From positions 378,248 through 442,247 of the forward strand of contig JADGAV010000001.1 in the NCBI GenBank assembly GCA_015231825.1: 64,000 bases of DNA, read 5' to 3'. The notes under the pieces are model-generated. The model saw only the letters and a program-made list of their open reading frames with translations, had not been told where the DNA came from and did not search any database. Numbering within the stretch: position 1 is the first letter of the stretch; each line of letters starts with the position of its first letter. Shown here piece after piece: positions 26,770 to 36,170 of this stretch. This DNA comes from SAR324 cluster bacterium. Lineage in GTDB: Bacteria > SAR324 > NAC60-12. A program made the position numbers and the translations under genes.

Positions 26770-28377
26770 ATGACTCAGGATTTGTTCGCAAAAAATAACC
26801 TCCCGCCTAAAGAACAATGGCCAGAACTGATCAATTTGGAAAAATTCGACTATCCCCAGAATTTGAACTGCATTACCAAACTTCTGGACGATGCGGTTGA
26901 TGAAGGATTTGGAGAAAGTCCTTGTCTCAGAACTGCAGGGCAAATTTGGACCTATCGACAGTTGCTGGAAAAGTCCAACCAGATCGCTCATGTTCTTCAA
27001 GAAGACTTGGGGATGATTCCAGGAAATCGAATCCTGCTTCGTTCTGCGAACAATCCCATGATGGTTGCCTGCTGGTGCGCTGTTTTGAAAGCAGGAGGGA
27101 TTGTGGTCTCGACGATGCCATTGCTTCGGGCCAAGGAACTGACGCAAGTTGTTGAAAAAGCAGAAATTACAATCGCCCTGAGTGATCATCGGCTTTCGGA
27201 AGAAATGGAGGAAGCCGGCAGCAAATGCTCAATGCTTGAAAAAGTTGTATATTTTCAAGGGCCAGTCGGTGATCCTTCTGGAGAATTAGAAGCACTGATG
27301 GCCGGAAAACCATTCGTTTTTGAAAATGTTGATACGGCGGCAGATGATATTTGTTTGATTGCCTTCACCTCGGGAACAACAGGAAAACCGAAGGGAACGC
27401 TGCACTTTCACAGGGATATCATGATCATCTGCGACGGTTATTGCAAAGAAGTGGTAAGGCCCCGCCAGAGTGACATCGTTATTGGCAGTCCCCCGCTGGC
27501 ATTCACCTTCGGCCTGGGCGGGATCCTGCTTTCTGCTCTTTGGGCACGCGCCAGCTCCGTGCTTCTGGAAGCAGCTTCACCTGCGGAGCTCCTCAAGGCA
27601 ATTGATCAGTTCAGGGCCACCATCGTCTTCACGGCCCCCACCGCCTATCGCTTCATGCTCAATTGGGTTGAAGACTACGATCTATCTCATCTTCGAGTCT
27701 GTGTTTCTGCAGGAGAAGCTCTCCCTTTAGCAACCTGGCAGGCCTGGCAGCAGAAAACCGGGATTGAGATTCTTGACGGCTTAGGGTCGACAGAAATGCT
27801 CCATGTTTTTATTTCTTCTCCTCCGGGAAATATTCGACCCGGAGCGACTGGAAAGCCTATCCTTAATTACGAAGCGCGTATTGTTGATGACGAAGGAAGT
27901 CCTGTTCCCACGGGAACCGTGGGGCTTCTGGCTGTCAGGGGGCCTACCGGATGCCGTTACCTGGCGGATGAACGCCAGAAAAATTATGTCCGGCAAGGAT
28001 GGAATTTGACAGGTGACGCCTATAAAGTGGACGAAGACGGATATTTTTGGTATCAGGCCCGTTCCGATGATATGATTATTTCTGCCGGATACAACATTGC
28101 TCCTCCTGAAGTGGAAAATGCTTTGCTGCAGCATGAAGCGGTTCTGGAATGTGCCGTTGTTGCAGAACCGGATGAGGAAAGGGGTAATATTGTTAAAGCC
28201 TTTGTAGTACTGAGGGATCCGGATGCAAAAAATAAGGAGGAATTGATCGGAGACTTCCAAAAATTTGTAAAAAACAGCATTGCCCCTTACAAATATCCGC
28301 GTAAGATTGAGTTTATTGAGAGCATTCCCAAAACAGAAACTGGAAAGACACAACGTTTCAAGCTGAGAAATAAGTAA
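26770..28377 (+). CDS. 2-aminobenzoate (aryl)-CoA ligase
   Basis: This 535-residue AMP-forming ligase carries the N-terminal pattern of the 2-aminobenzoate-CoA ligase group (NNLPPKEQWPELINLEKFDY, ANQIAHVL-like segment, MVACWCAVLKAGGIVVSTMP). It also has the P-loop FTSGTTGKPKGTLHFHRD, the adenylate motif DGLGSTEM, SDDMIISAGYNIAPPEVE and the C-terminal lysine in PKTETGKTQRFKLR. It would convert an aromatic acid, probably anthranilate or a benzoate, to its CoA ester for the preceding flavoprotein. The ATG at 26770 follows AGGACA, while the TTG at 26752 is less likely. Later ring-opening and beta-oxidation genes are not in the window. Confidence 0.88.
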   Translation: MTQDLFAKNNLPPKEQWPELINLEKFDYPQNLNCITKLLDDAVDEGFGESPCLRTAGQIWTYRQLLEKSNQIAHVLQEDLGMIPGNRILLRSANNPMMVACWCAVLKAGGIVVSTMPLLRAKELTQVVEKAEITIALSDHRLSEEMEEAGSKCSMLEKVVYFQGPVGDPSGELEALMAGKPFVFENVDTAADDICLIAFTSGTTGKPKGTLHFHRDIMIICDGYCKEVVRPRQSDIVIGSPPLAFTFGLGGILLSALWARASSVLLEAASPAELLKAIDQFRATIVFTAPTAYRFMLNWVEDYDLSHLRVCVSAGEALPLATWQAWQQKTGIEILDGLGSTEMLHVFISSPPGNIRPGATGKPILNYEARIVDDEGSPVPTGTVGLLAVRGPTGCRYLADERQKNYVRQGWNLTGDAYKVDEDGYFWYQARSDDMIISAGYNIAPPEVENALLQHEAVLECAVVAEPDEERGNIVKAFVVLRDPDAKNKEELIGDFQKFVKNSIAPYKYPRKIEFIESIPKTETGKTQRFKLRNK

Positions 28378-28529
28378 ACTATGAGAAGGCTGTCCAGTGA
28401 AAATACCAGTTGCTTGGTTTGGAATATATCGTCCGAGTTAAGCCTGAATTAGCTTCGACTGCTGATCATTTGACACTGGCGTGATTCGAGATCGATTCTT
28501 AACACAAGAAAACTCCAATAAAAATAGTC

Positions 28530-29960
28530 GTGAAGCACCCCTACTCCGCCTCCGAATTGTGTGAAATTTTTTCCGGAGAATTCCATCATTTGCCCGAGGA
28601 TCAGAAATTTACCGAATTCTCCATTGATTCAAGAAGCATAAAAACCGGCGATCTATTCTTTTGTATTAGAGGTGAATCAACAGATGGGCATCTTTATGTC
28701 AATCAGGCCCTGGAAAATGGTGCTCATGGAATAATTGCCGAGATTGGAAAATTGAAGCCGGAATTTTTAGCATCCAGGCCCCCTTTGATCCTGGTGCAGG
28801 ATCCCAATCAAGCACTGCTTGATTTAAGTGCAGACTACCGAAACCGATTTACGAAAGGTCGGGTTTTGGGAATTACGGGAAGTAACGGAAAAACTTCTTC
28901 CAAAGAAATTGCTGCAGGCCTCTGTCGCTTTTTTGCTCCTGAAACTCATGCAACGGCTGGAAATTTCAATAATTACTTTGGAGTGCCGCTCACGATTTTA
29001 GCTGCCACTCTCGAAGAAGCATGGTGGGTGATCGAAATGGGAACCAACCAGTTTGGAGAACTTGAAACACTTTCCAAAGTGGTTAGACCTCACATGGGAA
29101 TGATCACAAATATTGGGGAAAGCCATCTGGAGTTTTTGAAAAATACAGAGGGCGTTGCCCGGGAAAAATCGGGTTTGTTTGCCGGAATGACGCCTGGTTC
29201 TATTGCCTTGATTCCTGCAACATTGCTGCATCATGATATTGTTGCAGAATACGCTGCCCGTTATCAAATTCGTTTGTTGAGTTACGGGTTCAGCCATTGG
29301 GAAATGAGTATGACTCCGGATTACAAAGCGGAACTCCTTTCTGTTTCTCCTTCTCAATCTGAATTCGATTTTCTGGGGCAAACCTTCACTGCCTTCCAGG
29401 GAAATCCTCTTTTGCTGGGAAATTTACTGGGGGTTTTGACGCTCCTCTACCTCAATAATGTAGCTTTGGAAATGCTCTCAGAAGCGACTCGTTCCCTTTC
29501 CTGGAGTATCAAAGGACGGATGCATTTTCAGGAGATCCATTCTTTTCTTCTGGTCGATGACACATATAATGCCAATCCGACCTCTTTTGAAAGTGTGCTG
29601 AGGAGTCTAAAACAAATCTATCCTTCACGCCGTCTGATTCTAGTAGTCGGGGCAATGGCGGAACTGGGACCTCGAAGTCCTGATTTTCACTTTCAGCTCG
29701 GGAGGCAAATGCGAACGGAGCAAGTTTCCCATCTCCTTGCTTTTGGAGACAACGATTCCCGTTATTATGTTGAAGGCTGGCATGAAATGAAAGGCTCCTC
29801 CGAGGGGGCCTTTCATACAGCCGATTTAGAAACTTTGGTGAGCAGATTTCACGATGTGGTAATGCCAAATGATGTGGTACTCGTAAAAGGCTCCCGGTCG
29901 GCAAAAATGGAGCGTTTTGTCACGGCGTTGCAGGAGGCAGGAGTTCAAGAAAATAGTTGA
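28530..29960 (+). CDS. murF: UDP-N-acetylmuramoyl-tripeptide--D-Ala-D-Ala ligase MurF
   Basis: This 476-residue Mur ligase has an N-terminal UDP-substrate domain (FSIDSRSIKTGDLFFCIRGE), the ATP-binding P-loop VLGITGSNGKTSSKE and the central motif EMGTNQFGELETLS. TNIGESHLEFL and DDTYNANPTSFESVLRSL follow, with a C-terminal domain ending in VLVKGSRSAKMER. It adds D-Ala-D-Ala to the peptidoglycan precursor in the cytoplasm. Here it stands alone rather than in a mraY-mur cluster. The start is GTG with no clear ribosome binding site. Its last 41 bases overlap the end of the convergent gene at 29920. Confidence 0.95.
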   Translation: MKHPYSASELCEIFSGEFHHLPEDQKFTEFSIDSRSIKTGDLFFCIRGESTDGHLYVNQALENGAHGIIAEIGKLKPEFLASRPPLILVQDPNQALLDLSADYRNRFTKGRVLGITGSNGKTSSKEIAAGLCRFFAPETHATAGNFNNYFGVPLTILAATLEEAWWVIEMGTNQFGELETLSKVVRPHMGMITNIGESHLEFLKNTEGVAREKSGLFAGMTPGSIALIPATLLHHDIVAEYAARYQIRLLSYGFSHWEMSMTPDYKAELLSVSPSQSEFDFLGQTFTAFQGNPLLLGNLLGVLTLLYLNNVALEMLSEATRSLSWSIKGRMHFQEIHSFLLVDDTYNANPTSFESVLRSLKQIYPSRRLILVVGAMAELGPRSPDFHFQLGRQMRTEQVSHLLAFGDNDSRYYVEGWHEMKGSSEGAFHTADLETLVSRFHDVVMPNDVVLVKGSRSAKMERFVTALQEAGVQENS

Positions 29961-30939
29961 CTTTATCCAGGTGGCCGGGAGGATCCATCTCAAACAAGTT
30001 GCAGCCTGAAACAAAGTTTCCTTTGTCTCTGACCCAATCTTCCAATTCAAGGTCTTTCTTATCAAAAAAATTCCCCGGCAGCAGTTCAATTATAGAATCA
30101 CATTGTAATCTTTCGCGTATAAATTGCGCTGTATGATGAGCATCCAAAATTTCCAATTCGTCAATAGGTGCCAGTTTTTGAAGATATTCCGATGTCGCAT
30201 TGTTGAGCGGCGAACAAAGATGGATTCGATACCGTCTTGTTCTGGAACTCAATAAATAGCTTTTAAGTTCCTGATCCAATTCAAACATAGTTTGGCGGGG
30301 TTGATTGCTAACTGTCATGGGCAGAAAGCACATTGGAACATGAAAGAGGCGGTCATCATGCGGATTCCTGTACCAGTCTTTGCTTTTTTCAAACAGGCAA
30401 ATCACCATGTCCAATGAAAATTTCAAAAGGTCCAAGGTTTCTTGTTCTTCCTCAAGCAGTTCTCCAAAAAAACAATCCCCCCGAAAGTACCAGGCGACTT
30501 CAGCAATGCTGGGAACATTAAAACGACCCCACGGACGGAGATTGTTTTCTTGCAAAGATGACAGTTTGGCAATATGCCTTTCCATCATTTCATTTTGTAG
30601 CATTTCGGCAGCATTCAGCGATTTTATTTCCTTATAGTCGAGGTTCAAAGAAGGCCAGAAGGGATCACCATTTTCAAACACTTGTCCAGTCTGACCCAGG
30701 GCCAGCTGCCAAGGGAAGGGCTGCAGTAAGCAGTCTGTCTCAGGATTGAACAAATTTTCCTGATAAAAAAGATCATTGCAAAGAATTGGATTGACGGATC
30801 TGGGATGGACTTGTGCTTCTCCTGCCGGGACAGACTGTGCAAGCAGCTTGCGTTTGTCGTTTAGGTCAACGTGCTGCCCCTGGCTTTTCCACCAGGAATC
30901 GGGGAGGTGGATCTGATAAATGAATGAAGAATCCGTCAT
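29920..30939 (-). CDS. Hypothetical cytoplasmic protein (339 aa)
   Basis: A 339-residue soluble protein without signal peptide or membrane helices. It is rich in tryptophan and proline near the N-terminus (HLPDSWWKSQ, LLQPFPWQLALGQTG, GDPFWPSLNLDYKEI), with RPWGRFNVPSIAEVAWYFRG in the middle. No family could be assigned with confidence; a weak resemblance in layout to DUF3445-type oxidoreductases was considered. The coding potential is good over the whole length. The 3' end overlaps murF tail-to-tail by 41 bp. Confidence 0.7.
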   Translation of the reverse strand: MTDSSFIYQIHLPDSWWKSQGQHVDLNDKRKLLAQSVPAGEAQVHPRSVNPILCNDLFYQENLFNPETDCLLQPFPWQLALGQTGQVFENGDPFWPSLNLDYKEIKSLNAAEMLQNEMMERHIAKLSSLQENNLRPWGRFNVPSIAEVAWYFRGDCFFGELLEEEQETLDLLKFSLDMVICLFEKSKDWYRNPHDDRLFHVPMCFLPMTVSNQPRQTMFELDQELKSYLLSSRTRRYRIHLCSPLNNATSEYLQKLAPIDELEILDAHHTAQFIRERLQCDSIIELLPGNFFDKKDLELEDWVRDKGNFVSGCNLFEMDPPGHLDKVNYFLELLPPATP

Positions 30940-31021
30940 TGGTTTTTCTCTTGATTGTCAAGCAAATCCACCACAGGCAATAATTCCTGTATTGCACAAT
31001 CGACTTGGGTCAATCTTCCTG

Positions 31022-31639
31022 CTAATCGTCTTCAAAACGGTTGGGACCCTCCGTTCCAGGGAAAAAAAATAGAAAAATAAATACAAAAACATTAACAATG
31101 GGAATTAAAGTTAAAAAGGTGTGCAGTCCTGATTTGTCCAAATCGTGGAAACGTTTGATCACAAGCATCAGTTGAGAATAAAATCCTGCTAAAGCCAGCA
31201 CACCCAATGGAGCGAGTCCCCTCGACGCCAGAGAGGAAAAAAATCCCTGGAAAACAACTGTTGCGAAGATGGAGATCCAGAAAGTGCTTCTGCCGATTCT
31301 GCCTCTGGATGAAAAAAATAATTTTTTCAGCTTTTCGAGGGGCTGGAGTTCACGAACATCTGATTGAGCTGGAATTTGAGATTCCTGGTCGTCTTGCTCC
31401 ACCTCATGGATAATGGCCCTTATTTCTTCATCAGAGAGACCGTATGTTTCTTGAATTGCCTGGATATTGTCGCTCCATTCCCGACTTTGCTGTTTCTCCT
31501 TTTCAAGGGCTTCCGCCTTTTTAAGAATGCGTGTTAATCGATCTTGATCTTCGTGGTTCTCAAGCTTTGTTGATTCACTCCGTTTGATTTCCAATTTTTC
31601 TGCTTTTTGACGGATTTGCTCGAAGCGTGATGATTTCAT
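31022..31639 (-). CDS. DUF805 membrane protein with N-terminal coiled coil
   Basis: About 205 residues. The first 110 are strongly charged and helical (RLTRILKKAEALEKEKQQSR), followed by a DUF805 membrane domain. Its hallmarks are SSRGRIGRSTFWISIF, LMLVIKRFHDLDKSGLHTFL and the C-terminal FFPGTEGPNRF. Three to four membrane helices are expected. The function of DUF805 proteins is unknown, and the soluble N-terminal extension is an addition to the usual 100-150 residue family. The ATG at 31639 is preferred over a GTG at 31699, and neither has a clear ribosome binding site. Confidence 0.75.
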   Translation of the reverse strand: MKSSRFEQIRQKAEKLEIKRSESTKLENHEDQDRLTRILKKAEALEKEKQQSREWSDNIQAIQETYGLSDEEIRAIIHEVEQDDQESQIPAQSDVRELQPLEKLKKLFFSSRGRIGRSTFWISIFATVVFQGFFSSLASRGLAPLGVLALAGFYSQLMLVIKRFHDLDKSGLHTFLTLIPIVNVFVFIFLFFFPGTEGPNRFEDD

Positions 31640-31730
31640 GGTTGGGATTGAATTGATGAGGCAGGTTGAAATCGATCGGGCATGCCCTTGTTCTATCACG
31701 TTGCTGATTGATCAATTGAATTAGTATAGA

Positions 31731-31940
31731 TCAATTCAATGGATTGGACCAGGAACTGAAATCGAGTGTTTCTAAAAACTTTTCAAGATTCTTGTTTCCG
31801 GGAATTTCTTCACTCAATGATTTCGTGAGGTCTTTCTTCGAAAAATTAAAATAAACAAACAATATGAGGGTTAGAATTATAATAATATTGACAGTGATTC
31901 TGCCCCACCCCGATTCTTTCCAAATTTTATTGAAGTTCAT
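31731..31940 (-). CDS. Small single-pass membrane protein
   Basis: A 69-residue ORF with one strong hydrophobic helix (ITVNIIIILTLILFVYFNFS, about 15-34) after a short N-terminus, then a charged tail. No homologous family is recognised. It lies 91 bp upstream of the DUF805 gene on the same strand and may share its transcript. Confidence 0.5.
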   Translation of the reverse strand: MNFNKIWKESGWGRITVNIIIILTLILFVYFNFSKKDLTKSLSEEIPGNKNLEKFLETLDFSSWSNPLN

Positions 31941-32116
31941 CTAATTCTCCGGATTGGGCAGATGTTTTTCCTGGAGTGTTTTTTAAAAACCACATTTCCT
32001 GGGGTGTCTTTCTCAATCATTTCAACACGACTTCGTCGACCAAGTAAAATTTTTCAGGATCTTGTATTGCTCAATCATAATACTTGTCAGAAAAGAAAGC
32101 AACAAAGTCAGCTTCT

Positions 32117-33442
32117 TCAGAGCAATCGGTAGCCGGGTTGAGTCGTCAATCGTTGGATATAAAATTGGAGGCTTGCGCCGCGGGTCACATACAAGATCAG
32201 AGTAGCGGCCAACATGCCGTGATTGCCAAAAAAGTGAGCGAGCAGGTAAAACAGAGGGAGGTAAACGACGAACACCGAAAAAAGCATTGTGTTGCGCATG
32301 GTTTTTGTTCCAGTGGCACCAATAAAGATTCCATCCAAAATGAACGGGATATTGCTGACCAATGGTTCCAGAACAATCCATATCATATAAACCGCAGCCA
32401 ATTCCAAAACATTCTGATGGTGAGTGAGCAGAGAAGGCAGGAAAGAAAACCCTGCCAGATAGAAAAGGCTGAAACCAGCACCGACGATCATTCCCCAACG
32501 CTGAACCAGTTTGATAGTCTGCAAGAAGTCCTTCTGTTTACCTGCACCGAGAGCTGATCCCACGGCCACTTCAGCTGCAGTTGCAAAACCATCAAGAGCA
32601 TAAGACGTGATATGACGAAACTGAATCAGAATCGTGTTGACTGCCAGAATTGCATCACCCAAAGCTGCTGATTTTGCCATAAAAATCGCATGGGCGAACA
32701 ATAGAGACAGGGTCCTCACCATGATGTCGAAGTTGGTCTTCATGAAAGACAGCAATTGTGACTGGTCCAATACGCCTTCCCATCTCATCATTTTCCAGTA
32801 GGATCGATATTTTGCGAAAAACAACAGAATCATCAGGCCGGCCCCCAGATAGTGGGCGATCAATGAAGCCCATGCCACCCCTTCCGATTTGAAACTCAAT
32901 CCCCAGACAAACCAAAGATCAAGTACGACGTTGATAGCGTTGTTGAAGACGGTCAGAATAACAGGAAAGATGATGTTTTTCAGGCCATAGAACCAACCGG
33001 TAAAAACCATCGTGATGAAAACTGCTGGGGCTCCATAAACCCGAATCAGGAAATACTCACGTGCATGAATTTCCACCTGAGGAGTGGCATCCATCAAATA
33101 AAAAGCAATTTCATTGATGATTGGGGCAAGAAAAATGAGGAAGATACCAAAAATCAACCCCAAGATAAGTCCCCTCGCCAAGACCTCAGCACATTCTTCT
33201 GCATTGTCTCTGCCGTGTGCTTGAGCAGCCAAGCCAACTGTTGTCATCCGAAAAAAGCCGAATGCCCAAAAGAGAATTGTAAATATTAAACTGCCCAGGC
33301 TGACCGCACCGACTTGAAAAACTTCCTCCAGGTGTCCAACGACCGCCGTGTCTACTGCCCCGATAAAAGGAAGAGAAATATTCATCAGGATCGTCGGAAT
33401 CGCCAGTTTGACGATGGTACGGTTTTGCGGAGAGAGATTCAC
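32117..33442 (-). CDS. MATE-family efflux transporter (DinF-like)
   Basis: A 441-residue inner-membrane protein with twelve predicted helices in two homologous halves. The N-terminal LAIPTILMNISLPFIGAVDT and TAVVGHL match the MATE signature of the DinF branch, and the second half repeats this around AVNTILIQFRHITSYALDGF. Such carriers export drugs, toxic metabolites or oxidants in exchange for Na+ or H+. It starts with GTG 9 bp after the thioesterase stop, with GAGG upstream, so the two genes form an operon and may handle a common toxic compound. Confidence 0.9.
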   Translation of the reverse strand: MNLSPQNRTIVKLAIPTILMNISLPFIGAVDTAVVGHLEEVFQVGAVSLGSLIFTILFWAFGFFRMTTVGLAAQAHGRDNAEECAEVLARGLILGLIFGIFLIFLAPIINEIAFYLMDATPQVEIHAREYFLIRVYGAPAVFITMVFTGWFYGLKNIIFPVILTVFNNAINVVLDLWFVWGLSFKSEGVAWASLIAHYLGAGLMILLFFAKYRSYWKMMRWEGVLDQSQLLSFMKTNFDIMVRTLSLLFAHAIFMAKSAALGDAILAVNTILIQFRHITSYALDGFATAAEVAVGSALGAGKQKDFLQTIKLVQRWGMIVGAGFSLFYLAGFSFLPSLLTHHQNVLELAAVYMIWIVLEPLVSNIPFILDGIFIGATGTKTMRNTMLFSVFVVYLPLFYLLAHFFGNHGMLAATLILYVTRGASLQFYIQRLTTQPGYRLL

Positions 33443-33451
33443 TGACCGGCC

Positions 33452-33856
33452 TCAGTTTTTTGCAAGTTTGGCAAGGAATCCTTTTTTAAATCGACTGAGT
33501 TCCACGGGAGCCCGGACGTGGGTACCGGCTCCTACTTTTTCAATACCGTCATGAGCTTCTATTTCGAAGCTGACCGTGCGATCACTGACTTCTACTACTT
33601 TAGCAGTAGCGGTTACTGTGAAACCGATTGGAGTCGCTGCCAAGTGTTTGATGTTGACGGAAGTCCCGACTGCGACCCAACCGTCTGCCAAATACTCATC
33701 AATGGCGACCTGAGCAGCACTTTCCATCAATGCGATCATGTTGGGTGTGCTGTAAACTTCCGGCAGATGGGGAAGGATATGGGCTACAGTCAGCTCTCTG
33801 CTCACTTCTACTGATAAAGTTCCGGTAGCACCCACCGGAATGTTATTTAAGTTCAT
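33452..33856 (-). CDS. FlK-like hotdog-fold thioesterase
   Basis: A 134-residue hotdog-fold protein. Thr37 and Glu45 in STPNMIALMESAAQ and His71 in NIKHL have the same spacing (8 and 26) as the catalytic triad Thr42/Glu50/His76 of fluoroacetyl-CoA thioesterase FlK. ATPIG and the FEIEAHDG strand also fit. It should hydrolyse a small acyl-CoA in the cytoplasm, perhaps as detoxification, and the true substrate is unknown. AGGAGG lies 5 bases before the ATG. It is the first gene of an operon with the MATE transporter. Confidence 0.85.
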   Translation of the reverse strand: MNLNNIPVGATGTLSVEVSRELTVAHILPHLPEVYSTPNMIALMESAAQVAIDEYLADGWVAVGTSVNIKHLAATPIGFTVTATAKVVEVSDRTVSFEIEAHDGIEKVGAGTHVRAPVELSRFKKGFLAKLAKN

Positions 33857-34697
33857 GGATCCTCCTGCAATAGAAAGGTTCGTATCAGATTTTCACATTC
33901 ATATGGTATCGGTTGCTTTATTGGGCTTTGATTGGTTTTTTTTGCGTCATCACCAAACAGATCTGTTTCGGGGAAATTTCAGTTCCTGCAAAGATCGTTG
34001 CTCAATTCATCAGGGAGTCTAAAAATTCCGTTGAGGCTTTTGAAAAACTTATAGTGTTTGATTTTCCTCATTGGGGTTATTGATTAAATTTTTTGGAGAG
34101 TAAAGACTTTTCTATTTGAAAAGCCGGTGAATGAGGTTCAGAAAATATTGAATGTCAGTCCTTTTAAAAATGCGAAACGGATGGTGAGGGACTAAAGGGA
34201 AACGGGTATTGCCCCTCTGCCTGCCTTTTCTGGTGCAGATCGATAAAGTTCATGTGTTATAAAGACTGAACTAACGATTCGTATTGCCTTGTTGCCTACC
34301 GGCAAATCGCTGGAACGGCAGGCCCCGGCATTATATTCTGGACTAAAAGCAATTGGTGATCGGCTCGGCTGACTGAGGCGGACCAGCAAACCCTGAATGG
34401 ACGCTATGGGTTCATGATTCGTCCTTGGTTGAACAACAATATTCTTGGAACATAGAATGGATTGTGGTACCAGTTGACTCAGGAAATTTGAAAGTGCAGA
34501 AAGCAGTGATTTCATGAAATCGGTTAGAATAGTGAGTTCAAATTACGTTTCCCTTCACTTTCCGCACAAAAAAAGACAGGTGCGGAGCAATTGCTTTCTC
34601 CAAAAATTTCTAAAAGAACTAATTTTGACGCTTTAAACTCTTTTTTCTCTTGGGGTAAAATTCCAACAGTCCCATCAATTTGCTTAAAAAAGGAAAT
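33857..34697. other. 840-bp gap with a gene remnant
   Basis: No intact gene is convincing here. A plus-strand coding-like stretch interrupted by a frameshift lies at 34256-34455 (listed separately), and the remainder is AT-rich. A 107-codon minus-strand ORF over the same place (34192-34515) is judged to be its shadow. Confidence 0.45.
34256..34455 (+). pseudogene. Frameshifted gene remnant with a CGGCT duplication
   Basis: Two plus-strand frames read like one protein: TIRIALLPTGKSLERQAPAL then YSGLKAIGDRL in the first frame (34256-34372), and LTEADQQTLNGRYGFMIRPW then LNNNILG in the second (34366-34455). The join falls on a direct duplication of CGGCT (34361-34365 and 34366-34370). Removing one copy restores a continuous GDRLTEADQQ. 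No start is present and a TAG ends it. The family is not recognised. Confidence 0.4.
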
Positions 34698-36032
34698 ATG
34701 AAATTACCAAAATCGGCAAAATACATCATCGTCGGGGGAGGAGTCCATGGATTGAGTACTGCATGGCATTTGGCTATGGAACTGGAAGCGACCGGAAAGG
34801 GAACGGGCCGAGATATTATTTTACTGGAAAAAAGCCTTCCCGGCCATGGAGCATCAGGAGTCGCTTGCGGCTGCGTCCGCAATCTTTATATGACCGAACC
34901 GATGCATGCTTTGATTCGGCATTCTGTTGATGTCTGGAATTATGATCCTGTAGCTCTTGGTTTTCAACAGGTGGGATATGTCTCTTGTGGAGAAGCCAAC
35001 CAAATGGAAGAGTATGAAAAAATTCATAAAAATCAGAATGCGGTTGGATATCCGTCAGATCTATACCAGGGAAAGGATGCACACCGGTTTTTGACTTCGA
35101 TCTGGCCGGATTTTAAATACCATTCGGTGGATGTGGTTCTTCATGAAAAACTCAGCGGATATGCTGGCACTGCACAGGCGATCAACGGGTTGAAATCCAT
35201 GTGCGAACGTCACCTCGTGCGAATCTATTCAGGCGTTGAAGTTCTGGATTATGATACTGTAAATGGACAGCTTTCGGCTGTGCAGACCAGTCAAGGCTTG
35301 ATTCAATGTGAAGTGCTTGTTTTAGGTTTGGGAGCCTGGACACCCAAGCACTGGGAATTACTGCACCAGCCCTCGCATTTGGATGTCGGCTATTTGAATG
35401 GGGAGAAGATCAAGAACAAAGACATGTGGACCTATTGGAGGCTTGAAGAAGGAGAACTCTACTTTGACGGTCCGTATTACACGGCAGAAAATTTAAACCC
35501 CCCGGTGATTCACATCGAGTTGATGAATACTCCTGTGGTGGACGCGCTTGGGAAGAAACTGAAGGACTACGTTTATGTTTATTGGAAGAATGGAACCGAG
35601 CGCATGGAAAGGCCCGGAATTCAGGGGGGAGGTATGCCGGTAAATCTGGGCAATGAAGCAACAGTAGATCCCTATGGCAATGCGAATCAGCAATATCAGG
35701 CTGACCATCCTGAGTTTGCAGATTATATCTCCGCCTGTATGGGAATGTTTATGAAGCGCTTCGAAGGGATTCGCGCCCACTTCAAAGAAAGGCCCAACGG
35801 AGGAATCGGAGCCTTCACTCCAGACAATATTCCGATTCTTGACTGGGTTCTGCCAAATGTGTATATGATTGCTGATTCTAATCACGGCTTTAAAGCCCTG
35901 GGCATCGGCAAACTGGTATCCAGGCACATTGTTTCAGGACTTCCAATAGAGGAATTGAAACCGTTTTCTTTTTCCCGCTATGCAGAAGGGAAAGCTTTTG
36001 GTTCCGGTGTTACAAATTCTCCATGGGTATAA
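34698..36032 (+). CDS. FAD-dependent oxidoreductase (DAO family)
   Basis: A 444-residue flavoprotein of the D-amino-acid oxidase/sarcosine oxidase fold. The N-terminal dinucleotide motif YIIVGGGVHGLSTAWHLAM precedes an inserted ligand-binding domain. The C-terminal FAD-binding part contains FTPDNIPILDWVLPNVYMIA and DSNHGFKALGIGKLVS, like the final FAD motif of sarcosine oxidase beta subunits. It probably oxidises an N-methylated or secondary amine or an amino acid in the cytoplasm. The substrate is not evident. AAAGGAAAT lies directly before the ATG at 34698. No operon partner is present. Confidence 0.85.
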   Translation: MKLPKSAKYIIVGGGVHGLSTAWHLAMELEATGKGTGRDIILLEKSLPGHGASGVACGCVRNLYMTEPMHALIRHSVDVWNYDPVALGFQQVGYVSCGEANQMEEYEKIHKNQNAVGYPSDLYQGKDAHRFLTSIWPDFKYHSVDVVLHEKLSGYAGTAQAINGLKSMCERHLVRIYSGVEVLDYDTVNGQLSAVQTSQGLIQCEVLVLGLGAWTPKHWELLHQPSHLDVGYLNGEKIKNKDMWTYWRLEEGELYFDGPYYTAENLNPPVIHIELMNTPVVDALGKKLKDYVYVYWKNGTERMERPGIQGGGMPVNLGNEATVDPYGNANQQYQADHPEFADYISACMGMFMKRFEGIRAHFKERPNGGIGAFTPDNIPILDWVLPNVYMIADSNHGFKALGIGKLVSRHIVSGLPIEELKPFSFSRYAEGKAFGSGVTNSPWV

Positions 36033-36170
36033 AAATGCGTTCTGTCTGGACTTTGCGGAATTCAAGAAAGGTGAGGAGTTAAAATGTTGTTGCTTTCTCT
36101 AGTGGCTTCCAGTCTGAACCGAAAATTGATCTTCCTGTCATATTTGCTTTCCCTGAAAAGAAAGGCGTCA

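Noticed and set aside
34192-34515. 107-codon minus-strand ORF
   Set aside because: The opposite strand shows better protein character across a frameshift, so this ORF is judged to be a shadow of the remnant.
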